Assembly: GCA_902463725.1 (NCBI GenBank)
Contig: CABQGK010000006.1
Coordinates: 1-64,000, forward strand
DNA: 64,000 nucleotides
Source of the DNA: an uncultured Sutterella sp.
GTDB lineage: Bacteria > Pseudomonadota > Gammaproteobacteria > Burkholderiales > Burkholderiaceae_F
Direction of reading: 5' to 3'
Shown here in pieces: positions 9,895 through 16,819 of this stretch (positions are counted from its first letter, which is position 1; every line of letters starts with the position of its first letter). The notes below the pieces were generated by a model. The model saw only the letters and a list, made by a program, of their open reading frames with translations, did no database searches and was not told the DNA's origin. The position numbers were made by a program, and so were the translations under genes.

Positions 9895-10371
9895 ATGAAA
9901 GAACTGACACATTTCAACGAGCACGGTCAGGCGCATATGGTTGATGTGGGCGCCAAAGATGAAACGCATCGTGTAGCAACTGCGCGTGGCCGCATTTCGA
10001 TGCTGCCTTCTACGTTCGCCATCATTAAGTCTGGCTCTGCAAAAAAAGGTGATGTGATTGGCATTGCCCGTATTGCCGCCATTATGGCTAGCAAGCGAAC
10101 AGCAGATTTGATCCCCCTCTGTCATCCGCTTGGGTTGACACGAGTCGCTGTGGACTTTTCTCTCGACGATGCAACTAGCAGTGTGGTTTGTACTGCCACC
10201 TGTGAGTGCTATGGTAAAACAGGTGTGGAGATGGAAGCCTTGACTGCTGTGCAGGTAGGGCTATTGACGGTGTATGACATGTGCAAAGCTGTCGATCGTG
10301 GCATGGTCATGTATGACATTCGTCTCTTGGAAAAAGACGGTGGCAAGTCGGGCCACTGGGTGGCTGATTAG
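9895..10371 (+). CDS. moaC: Cyclic pyranopterin monophosphate synthase
   Basis: MoaC acts with the radical-SAM enzyme MoaA to turn GTP into cyclic pyranopterin monophosphate, the first step of molybdenum cofactor synthesis. The 158-residue protein is full length and contains the conserved stretches 'MVDVGAKDETHRVATARG', 'IAAIMASKRTADLIPLCHPL' with the active-site region, 'TGVEMEALTAVQVGLLTVYD' and 'MCKAVDRGMV'. The rest of the moa/moe genes are not in this window, so the gene is detached from its pathway. It converges on a response-regulator gene, with a hairpin between them. Confidence 0.96.
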   Translation: MKELTHFNEHGQAHMVDVGAKDETHRVATARGRISMLPSTFAIIKSGSAKKGDVIGIARIAAIMASKRTADLIPLCHPLGLTRVAVDFSLDDATSSVVCTATCECYGKTGVEMEALTAVQVGLLTVYDMCKAVDRGMVMYDIRLLEKDGGKSGHWVAD

Positions 10372-10401
10372 GCTCTTTGTACGCGCTTTCCTTCTGTAGC
10401 A

Positions 10402-10431
10402 AGGCTCGCATCGTGGCGAAATGGCGAGCCT
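10402..10431. terminator. Hairpin between convergent moaC and response-regulator gene
   Basis: AGGCTCGC (10402-10409) pairs with GCGAGCCT (10424-10431). No strong T-run on either side. Its position between two convergent 3' ends supports a terminator role. Confidence 0.5.
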
Positions 10432-10449
10432 CGTTCATGATGATATGTG

Positions 10450-11220
10450 TTACAGGTCTGGCAAGAGTCCAAGACATTTTGCCTCGTAGACCGCTTCGCC
10501 GCGAGAGTGTACTTGTAGCTTTCGGTAGATCTTCTTGATGTGGGCGGTGACAGTATGCGTGGAGATGTTGAGCACGTCACCAATTTCAGCAAAGGAGATA
10601 CCTTTGCTAAGCAGTTGCAACACTTCGAGTTCTCGATCTGAGAGCAGTGGATTGTAATCGTGACGCTTTTTCTCGAGTTGGCGTCCGTTGGCACGGATGT
10701 AGAGTGTACGCAACACGCTACGCACAATGGTTGGAGAGACGGGCGAACCACCACCGTGGATAAGACGGACACAGCTAGCAAGATCTTCACCCGATTGACG
10801 CAGTACATAGCCTGTGGCCCCATGCTGAATGGCACTGAATACGTCGAGCTCGTTGTCATTGTCTGTGAGGCAGAGCACGTTGAGCGCGGGTAACTGATTC
10901 TTCAGTACGAGGATGAATTTGCTCGAATCGGTATCTGCGAGGGTGACATCTGTGATCAACACATGGACATCGTACCGCACGTAGAGAGCGGTTTCCAACT
11001 CGCTTAGCGTCGTCGAGTAACCAATAACGGTAATGTCGTCGGCACTACTGAGGAGTGCAGCGCGGCGGCGTAGCTCCGTAAGCGAATTGCCGGCCAAATA
11101 GACACGAATCTTACCGTCGTTAGGCTCTTCTTTGCCGCTAGCGGGTGCGTCGTTGGGATGTGAAACGGACTTTGGGATGACGATGTCGGAGGGATCCAAG
11201 AAAGTTTTCGGTTCGCTCAT
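10450..11220 (-). CDS. NarL/LuxR-type transcriptional regulator with atypical receiver domain
   Basis: A DNA-binding regulator with a receiver-like domain (about residues 37-160) and a LuxR-type helix-turn-helix (about 190-250: 'LSDRELEVLQLLSKGISFAE', 'ISTHTVTAHIKKIYRKLQVH'). A 36-residue polar leader precedes the receiver. Asp91 in VLITDVTL sits where the phospho-acceptor is expected and Thr118 is present, but the paired acidic residues normally following beta-1 are missing (KIRVYLAGNS), and the switch lysine appears as Arg141 (GYVLRQ). It may therefore work without phosphorylation or bind another ligand. I chose the ATG giving 256 residues over the upstream alternative; neither has a clear ribosome site. 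No histidine kinase is adjacent. Confidence 0.85.
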   Translation of the reverse strand: MSEPKTFLDPSDIVIPKSVSHPNDAPASGKEEPNDGKIRVYLAGNSLTELRRRAALLSSADDITVIGYSTTLSELETALYVRYDVHVLITDVTLADTDSSKFILVLKNQLPALNVLCLTDNDNELDVFSAIQHGATGYVLRQSGEDLASCVRLIHGGGSPVSPTIVRSVLRTLYIRANGRQLEKKRHDYNPLLSDRELEVLQLLSKGISFAEIGDVLNISTHTVTAHIKKIYRKLQVHSRGEAVYEAKCLGLLPDL

Positions 11221-11408
11221 TTGCTGTGTATATCTGGCTAACCCTAATGCCAAAGAGCGGCATCAGTGGATGGTAAGGATACCCTATTTTAGGGACGAAA
11301 CGACAGAGAAGGGCAGAAAGATATCAAAAAAAACGCGAATGACTCAAATGCGAGCTCACAAAATATCAGGCAAGCGATAGTGAGCCGCCCCATAGCCGTG
11401 AACAAAAT

Positions 11409-11440
11409 AGGGCGCCCAACTTGGTGATGTTGGACGCCCT
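11409..11440 (-). terminator. Terminator after tandem universal stress protein gene
   Basis: AGGGCGcCCAAC pairs with GTTGGaCGCCCT around an 8-base loop; on the minus strand it is followed by TATTTTG, giving a usable T-run. It fits the 3' end of the stress-protein gene. Confidence 0.7.
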
Positions 11441-11491
11441 GCAAAGCGCTTATGGTGCTGCGCTCAAGTGAGTGCGGCGCGACTCAGGCGA

Positions 11492-12391
11492 TCAGGCATT
11501 ACGGATGATAAGAAGCGGCACATTGCTAGTGGCAGCAATACGTGTAGCCGTTGAGCCCATCACGGCGCTCTTAAAGCGCCCGTAGCCATGCGAGCCCATC
11601 ACTACGAGGTCGAGCTTCTTGCGCTTAGCGTAGGCTGAGATTTCGTCACCAGCATTGCCAACTAAGCAGACTTCTTTGGGTGAGATGGCGGCCTTGGCAA
11701 AGAGCGGACGGAGCGGTTCAACCGCTTCATTAAATTCATCCTTTTGTAGTTCTAGCACTTCTTCTTCGGAGAGTGCAGGCAACGCCATACCCGACATATC
11801 GGGCATCACGGCGCCAGCGTAGTCACTCACCACATTGATGAGGTAGAACTGAGCCCCCGTCCCAAAGAGCGAGACATGCTTGAGCGCGTAGCGAACGGCG
11901 GCTCGTCCGTACTTGGAGCCGTCAACAGCAATGCCAACCTTCAGCGCGTCGGACTCAGGTGCGGGCTTGTCTCGAAGCATTAGCACTGGCGTCGTGGTCT
12001 TGGCCAATACGCCGTTCGAAACCGAGCCAAAGAAGAGACCGCGCAGGGCGCTTTGCCCGCGGGAACCCATGACGATCAGATCGGCCTTGGTCTTTTCGGC
12101 CTCTTGAGCGATGGATTCGCTTGCCTCGCCAACGACGAAGGTTTCATTGGCCTTGAAGGAGACTTGACCGAGCTTGCGACGAATGGGTTCAAGTACCTTC
12201 TCAGCCTCATCTTCGTAATAGCGGGCAAGGGCATCTTGACCTACAAGACGGCAGGCACGTGCGGGGAGGGGCAGTTGTACGTTGAGAAGTTCAATTTCGG
12301 GATTGCTCCCAAGTAGCGTAGCGCGACTCGTGAGGAATTCAATGGCGTGTAGGCTGTTGTCGCTTCCGTCAACGGGAATGAGAATACGCAT
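11492..12391 (-). CDS. Tandem-domain universal stress protein
   Basis: A cytoplasmic universal stress protein made of two fused UspA domains (residues 1-145 and about 150-299), the layout of E. coli UspE. Each half opens with a D-containing beta strand (MRILIPVDGSDNS; LKVGIAVDGSKYG), and each ends with the ATP-binding pattern G-2x-G-9x-G-S: 'GSRGQSALRGLFFGS' and 'GSHGYGRFKSAVMGS'. Both nucleotide sites thus look intact. Usp proteins help cells survive starvation and oxidative or envelope stress, with roles that vary by paralog. It diverges from tcdA, and a second, single-domain Usp gene lies just beyond tcdA. Confidence 0.93.
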   Translation of the reverse strand: MRILIPVDGSDNSLHAIEFLTSRATLLGSNPEIELLNVQLPLPARACRLVGQDALARYYEDEAEKVLEPIRRKLGQVSFKANETFVVGEASESIAQEAEKTKADLIVMGSRGQSALRGLFFGSVSNGVLAKTTTPVLMLRDKPAPESDALKVGIAVDGSKYGRAAVRYALKHVSLFGTGAQFYLINVVSDYAGAVMPDMSGMALPALSEEEVLELQKDEFNEAVEPLRPLFAKAAISPKEVCLVGNAGDEISAYAKRKKLDLVVMGSHGYGRFKSAVMGSTATRIAATSNVPLLIIRNA

Positions 12392-12718
12392 GTGGTCTCC
12401 TTGATGGGCAGGGTGATAACGCCCATGATGGTTTGGCTTTGAGAAATAGGGGACTCATTAAGAATGTCGAAAGTTCGTTCACTAATAATGAGATCCCGTT
12501 AAGTACAATGTACTCTCCTTGGGTTGAGGTGGCATTTTTGAGTGCACGGTTTGCACGAAATTCGACCGAAAAACTAACGCTTTTTTGAGGTAGGGCAAAC
12601 AAAAATCGAACTTTCTATTTTTCAATTTTTGTAAGGAGATGGTTAAAAATTGAAAAATAGAATTTGTGAATTTTGTGCTGTCGTGATCGAAAGTTAAAAA
12701 TTTATTCAGGAGATTTTT
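12392..12718. other. AT-rich divergent region usp/tcdA
   Basis: A 327-base gap between divergent genes. The half near tcdA is conspicuously AT-rich compared with its neighbours and contains a long perfect inverted repeat (listed separately). CAGGAG stands 8 bases before the tcdA ATG. I see no gene. Confidence 0.6.
12613..12662. repeat. 18-bp perfect inverted repeat, AT-rich, in the tcdA leader
   Basis: Arms 12613-12630 and 12645-12662 are exact reverse complements (core CTATTTTTCAATTTTT). The 14-base loop GTAAGGAGATGGTT carries AAGGAG followed directly by ATG, which opens only a four-codon frame (Met-Val-Lys-Asn-stop). A second, outer pairing is possible: AACTTTC (12609-12615) with GAAAGTT (12689-12695). 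It ends 56 bases before the tcdA start. It could be an RNA hairpin controlling tcdA, a protein-binding site, or the relic of a small mobile element. Confidence 0.75.
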
Positions 12719-13516
12719 ATGGCAAGTACATCAGATCCTCGTAGATTTGGAGGGCTGGCACGCTTGTATTCCGAAGAGGGCGCACGCCGTTTGTCCGACG
12801 CCCATGTGATGGTAGTCGGGCTAGGTGGCGTGGGAAGTTGGGCAGCTGAAGCGCTTGTGCGATCTGGGATTGGACATGTTACGCTCGTCGATGGCGACAC
12901 TGTTGCTCTTTCTAATACGAACCGTCAATTACCGGCACTTGAAGGTAACTATGGACGCTACAAGGCAGAAGTTTTGCGTGAACGTGCTTTGCTGATTAAC
13001 CCCGATGTCGATATAAACATTCGAACTGAGTTCATCACAAAAGAGAATGTCGATAGCTTCATTCCGAAAAATGTAAATTGGGTTTTGGACTGCATCGATG
13101 ATGTTAATGCGAAAACGGCTTTGGTCGCTGCCGCACGGCGTGCTGGGGTAAATATTGCTGTTTCGGGTGGTGCTGCCGCGCGTCGAGATCCATTCCGACT
13201 TCGCTGTGCTGACCTCGCACGCGTCAAGGGGGACCCTTTGCTTGCGAAGTTGCGCACGAATCTGCGCAAGGAGCATGGCTTCCCACGTGGCAAGATGGAG
13301 GCTAACCGATCGGCAAAGTTTAATATTCCGGCCATCTATAGTGACGAGCCTCTTCATCAGCCGAAGGCAGAAAATTGTGCGGCGATTGGCGTCAGCCCTG
13401 ATGTTCGCATCGGTTTTGGTTCTGCTGTGATGGTGACGGGCTCGGTAGGGTTACGCCTTGCAGCCATTGCGGTCAACGATATCCTAGGAAACGAGGATAT
13501 CGGTTGGCGTCTATAA
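12719..13516 (+). CDS. tcdA: tRNA threonylcarbamoyladenosine dehydratase
   Basis: TcdA (CsdL) uses ATP to cyclise t6A37 of ANN-decoding tRNAs into ct6A, improving decoding. The 265-residue protein is an E1-like ThiF/MoeB-fold enzyme: nucleotide loop 'VVGLGGVGSWAAEALVRSGI', acidic strand 'VTLVDGDTVALSNTNRQL' and the adenylate-site 'VLDCIDDVNAKTAL'. Its length and C-terminal region fit TcdA rather than MoeB or ThiF, which carry zinc cysteines absent here. The ATG is preceded by CAGGAG at good spacing. It is flanked on both sides by universal stress protein genes and preceded by an unusual AT-rich inverted repeat that may regulate it. Confidence 0.93.
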   Translation: MASTSDPRRFGGLARLYSEEGARRLSDAHVMVVGLGGVGSWAAEALVRSGIGHVTLVDGDTVALSNTNRQLPALEGNYGRYKAEVLRERALLINPDVDINIRTEFITKENVDSFIPKNVNWVLDCIDDVNAKTALVAAARRAGVNIAVSGGAAARRDPFRLRCADLARVKGDPLLAKLRTNLRKEHGFPRGKMEANRSAKFNIPAIYSDEPLHQPKAENCAAIGVSPDVRIGFGSAVMVTGSVGLRLAAIAVNDILGNEDIGWRL

Positions 13517-13724
13517 TGACCTCATGAGGACATGTGGGTTAGAAGTTCCCCCTCTGACCCTAAGTGTTCTACACCCCCGTCTATGGTCGATCTGAGGTGT
13601 TTGATTGGAGCTTAGGGCTACACACAGACACCAACGCTTGACACTAGTGCGCAATGGACGTGACGCTTGAGTTCTCTAGCGCGCTCGATGGTGGGACCAC
13701 GATGAAGCGTTGGGAGAGATGACA

Positions 13725-14159
13725 ATGTTTAAGAGAATTCTTGTGCCAGTGGATGGCTCGGAGCAAAGTTTCAAGGCGGTCGGTGGTGCAGCTCGATTCG
13801 CTAAGCCACTGGGTGCAACGATTGTGTTATTGACGGTGGTAGAACCTTACTCTTACACCAATTTGTCTGAGTATCGCCCTGAGTCCATAGAGCAGTATGA
13901 CGACCGTGTGTCACAAGAAGCTCAAAAACGCCTTGAACGCGCTAAGGGCATCTGTGATGAGGCTGGTGTTGTCTGTTCGAGTCTTTCGGTCAAGAGCTTT
14001 TCTCCAGCCGAAGCCATCATTGAGCAGGTTGATAAAACCGGCTGCGACATGGTTTATATGGCGAGTCACGGGCGCAAGGGACTCGCTGCCGTCTTGCTTG
14101 GTAGCGAGGCGCAGAAAATCCTCACTCATTCACGTATTCCTGTGATGGTCTATCGCTAA
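13725..14159 (+). CDS. Single-domain universal stress protein
   Basis: A 144-residue UspA-family protein. It opens MFKRILVPVDGSEQSFKAV and ends with 'ASHGRKGLAAVLLGSEAQKI', the ATP-binding pattern with Ala in place of the first Gly, a variant also common in nucleotide-binding Usps, followed by the terminal strand IPVMVYR. The start was chosen because GGGAG lies 7 bases upstream; two further in-frame starts lie up to five codons earlier. It is codirectional with tcdA (208-base gap) and with the small gene that follows 38 bases later, with which it may share a transcript. Confidence 0.92.
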   Translation: MFKRILVPVDGSEQSFKAVGGAARFAKPLGATIVLLTVVEPYSYTNLSEYRPESIEQYDDRVSQEAQKRLERAKGICDEAGVVCSSLSVKSFSPAEAIIEQVDKTGCDMVYMASHGRKGLAAVLLGSEAQKILTHSRIPVMVYR

Positions 14160-14197
14160 AAGACCACCACTCTACCCTCTTTTCTACGGAGCTATAA

Positions 14198-14587
14198 ATG
14201 GCCGAACAGACGCTTGACGATATCAATCCGCAGATGGATCTCGCCAATCTTTACAACGAAGAAATTATCACTGACCGTAAGGTTGGAACGATCCACGTGC
14301 TTACCCCGATCACTCCGGAAGGCGGGCGTGACGCGTCTCGCCCTACCATTTTTTTGGGTGAAACGAATCTCATGACGCAGATGGGGCCGTTGCCGATTTC
14401 GTTTGAAATCCCCGCCGCAAACGTCGCTGAAGCGGTTGCGGGCTATGGAGAGGCGGCCAAACAGGGTATCCGCGACACGATTGAGCGTCTGCAGGCGTTA
14501 CGCCGTGAGCAGGCAAACCAAATTGTGACCCCAGGGATGCCTGGTTTTCAGGCGCCTCCTGCGGGTAGCGGGATTGCGATGCCCTAA
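14198..14587 (+). CDS. Small conserved-looking cytosolic protein of unknown function
   Basis: A 129-residue soluble protein that I do not recognise with confidence. It has no signal peptide or membrane segment. The N-terminal half is acidic ('LANLYNEEIITDRKVGTIHV') and looks like beta strands; the middle ('GPLPISFEIPAANVAEAVAG') leads into an amphipathic helix 'AAKQGIRDTIERLQALRREQ', and the tail is Gly/Pro-rich ('GMPGFQAPPAGSGIAMP'). It follows a Usp gene by 38 bases with ACGGAG before the ATG and is closed by a terminator, so the two probably form an operon. Codon use and composition match the neighbours, so it looks like a genuine resident gene. Sharing a transcript with a stress protein is the only functional hint. 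Confidence 0.8.
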   Translation: MAEQTLDDINPQMDLANLYNEEIITDRKVGTIHVLTPITPEGGRDASRPTIFLGETNLMTQMGPLPISFEIPAANVAEAVAGYGEAAKQGIRDTIERLQALRREQANQIVTPGMPGFQAPPAGSGIAMP

Positions 14588-14999
14588 TGGGTATTTAGAG
14601 TTGGACTTGGCCAATGGCGCAACCCAAAGCGCCAAGTTCGGCCTTATGCAAAAGCGTGGATGCAGTCATCTGCGCTTTTTCTTTTGCGGCGTGAAAATTG
14701 CGGAGAAAATCTGCCCTTAGCTAGACTTTTCGCTAAACTGTGCGCAGTTTACGGGCTTGGCTAAGACGGATTTACCTATTGCTCGGTGCAGGCCCTCTCA
14801 CTTTAGCTACTGCAGGCAGGCGTAATCTCCACGCGTTTGGGAGTATCAGAACTGCGGTGCGTTTCACCACACGGGTGCCTCTCGAGTTGGAGAGAAGTTC
14901 CCGAACTCCATTGAACAATATGGCTTGCAAGGTTTGGCGGAATCGTTTTGTGCAACGATCTCAGCCTTTTGAGCAGGCCTCATACCTGTTTTTTGAAGT
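14588..14999. other. Intergenic region before ettA
   Basis: About 410 bases with no convincing gene. It contains the terminator of the upstream small gene and, at 14734-14751, the interrupted palindrome TAAACTG-TGCG-CAGTTTA, which could be an operator for ettA. No strong Shine-Dalgarno precedes ettA. Confidence 0.5.
14650..14686 (+). terminator. Terminator after the small unknown gene
   Basis: AAAAGCG pairs with CGCTTTT, with an inner GATG/CATC pairing, and a TTTTTCTTTT run follows. Good rho-independent terminator on the plus strand. Confidence 0.75.
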
Positions 15000-16664
15000 A
15001 TGGCTCAATATGTATTTACGATGAATCGGGTCGGGAAGATCGTCCCCCCGAAACGTCAGATCCTCAAGGATATTAGTCTTTCGTTTTTCCCTGGCGCCAA
15101 AATTGGCGTCCTCGGGTTGAATGGCGCGGGTAAGTCGACGCTACTGAAGATCATGGCTGGTGTCGATAAAGACATCGAAGGGGAAGCTCTCCCAATGCCT
15201 GGCCTCAATATCGGCTATCTCCCTCAGGAGCCTGTATTGGATGCGGAAAAAACCGTGCGAGAAACGGTCGAAGAAGGCATGGGCGAAGTGATTCAGGCGC
15301 AGGCTAAGCTGGATCAAGTGTATGCGGCCTATGCTGAACCTGATGCCGATTTTGATGCCTTGGCGGCTGAACAAGCTCGATTAGAAGCGATCATTGCTAC
15401 GGCAGGTGCCAATGTGCAGACGCAGATGGAAATTGCTGCGGATGCGCTTCGCTTGCCCCCTTGGGAAGCAAAGATTGGGCACCTCTCTGGGGGAGAAAAA
15501 CGACGCGTTGCGCTCTGCCGTCTCCTGTTGTCCCGTCCGGACATGTTACTGCTTGACGAACCAACCAACCATCTTGACGCGGAGTCCGTCGAGTGGCTCG
15601 AGCAGTTTTTGCATCGCTTCCCAGGAACGGTGGTGGCGGTGACCCATGACCGTTATTTCTTGGACAATGCAGCAGAGTGGATTCTGGAGTTGGATCGCGG
15701 CGAGGGGATTCCTTGGCACGGTAACTACTCTTCTTGGCTTGACCAAAAGGAAAAGCGTCTCGAGATGGAGAAGCGCCAAGAAGACGCTCGTATGAAGGCA
15801 ATCAAGCATGAATTGGAATGGGTTCGTCAAAATCCAAAGGGGCGCCAAGCTAAATCCAAAGCGCGTCTATCTCGTTTTGAAGAGCTCTCGAGCGTGGAGT
15901 ACCAACAGCGCAATGAAACCAATGAAATCTTCATCCCAGTGGCGGAACGCTTAGGTAAGGATGTCATCGAGTTTAAGGACGTCAGTAAGGGTTTTGGAGA
16001 TCGCCTTCTCATTGATAATCTCTCCTTTACAATCCCAGCAGGGGCCATTGTTGGGGTGATTGGTCCAAACGGTGCGGGTAAGTCAACCCTCTTTAAGATG
16101 ATCATGGGGCAAGAAAAGCCGGATAGCGGGGAGATCAAGATTGGATCTACCGTGCGTTTGGCCGCCGTTGATCAGATGCGTGACTCGCTGCCGAACGACA
16201 AAACAGCCTTTGATGCCGTAGCTGATGGTCAAGATATGCTACAAGTCGGAAAGTTTACGATGAGTAGTCGAGCCTATCTTGGGCGTTTCAACTTCAAGGG
16301 CGGTGATCAGCAAAAGTTGGTGGGCACATTGTCGGGCGGTGAGCGTGGCCGCCTGCACTTAGCCAAGACGTTGCTTGCTGGGGGTAATGTTCTGCTGCTT
16401 GACGAACCCTCCAATGACCTTGATGTGGAAACTCTGCGCGCCCTCGAAGAGGCGTTACTGGAGTTCGCTGGCTGTGCGCTTGTTACCTCGCACGACCGTT
16501 GGTTCCTCGACCGCATAGCCACGCATATTTTGGCCTTCGAGGGTGATAGCCGTGTTGTGTTCTTTGATGGCAATTACAACGAGTACGAAGCTGACAAACG
16601 TCGCCGTCTGGGCGATGAAGCGGCCCAACCGAAGCGGCTTCGCTTTAAGCCTCTTAAGCACTAA
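15000..16664 (+). CDS. ettA: Energy-dependent translational throttle protein EttA
   Basis: An ABC-F ATPase that binds the ribosomal E site and gates the first elongation steps according to the ATP/ADP ratio. It is 554 residues, close to the 555 of E. coli EttA. Two ABC domains are complete: Walker A 'GLNGAGKST' and 'GPNGAGKST', signatures 'LSGGEKRRVALCRLLL' and 'LSGGERGRLHLAKTLL', Walker B 'LLLDEPTNHLD' and 'LLLDEPSNDLD'. Between them lies the charged P-site interaction motif linker ('KRLEMEKRQEDARMKAIKHE'), followed by 'NPKGRQAKSKARLSRFEEL'. No transmembrane segments, as expected for ABC-F. It is closed by a hairpin and appears monocistronic. Confidence 0.97.
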   Translation: MAQYVFTMNRVGKIVPPKRQILKDISLSFFPGAKIGVLGLNGAGKSTLLKIMAGVDKDIEGEALPMPGLNIGYLPQEPVLDAEKTVRETVEEGMGEVIQAQAKLDQVYAAYAEPDADFDALAAEQARLEAIIATAGANVQTQMEIAADALRLPPWEAKIGHLSGGEKRRVALCRLLLSRPDMLLLDEPTNHLDAESVEWLEQFLHRFPGTVVAVTHDRYFLDNAAEWILELDRGEGIPWHGNYSSWLDQKEKRLEMEKRQEDARMKAIKHELEWVRQNPKGRQAKSKARLSRFEELSSVEYQQRNETNEIFIPVAERLGKDVIEFKDVSKGFGDRLLIDNLSFTIPAGAIVGVIGPNGAGKSTLFKMIMGQEKPDSGEIKIGSTVRLAAVDQMRDSLPNDKTAFDAVADGQDMLQVGKFTMSSRAYLGRFNFKGGDQQKLVGTLSGGERGRLHLAKTLLAGGNVLLLDEPSNDLDVETLRALEEALLEFAGCALVTSHDRWFLDRIATHILAFEGDSRVVFFDGNYNEYEADKRRRLGDEAAQPKRLRFKPLKH

Positions 16665-16686
16665 AGGCAAGTAATGCACTCTGCAA

Positions 16687-16715
16687 AGCGGCGTTGCGCA
16701 ATGCGTAGCGCCGCT
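16687..16715 (+). terminator. Hairpin after ettA
   Basis: AGCGGCG (16687-16693) pairs with CGCCGCT (16709-16715). It starts 22 bases after the ettA stop; no long T-run follows. Confidence 0.5.
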
Positions 16716-16819
16716 CACCTTAGTTTCACGCATCAACGAGGCGGCTAGTGGCTCTCGAGCGCGTTGCTTGGGGAGCTGACTGCTAAAAGCCCTCGTGCGC
16801 TTTGATTCTTGGCTCAGAA

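Noticed and set aside
9631..10125. A 164-codon minus-strand frame covering the moaC start region
   Set aside because: Overlaps moaC almost completely on the other strand; composition and lack of features mark it as spurious.
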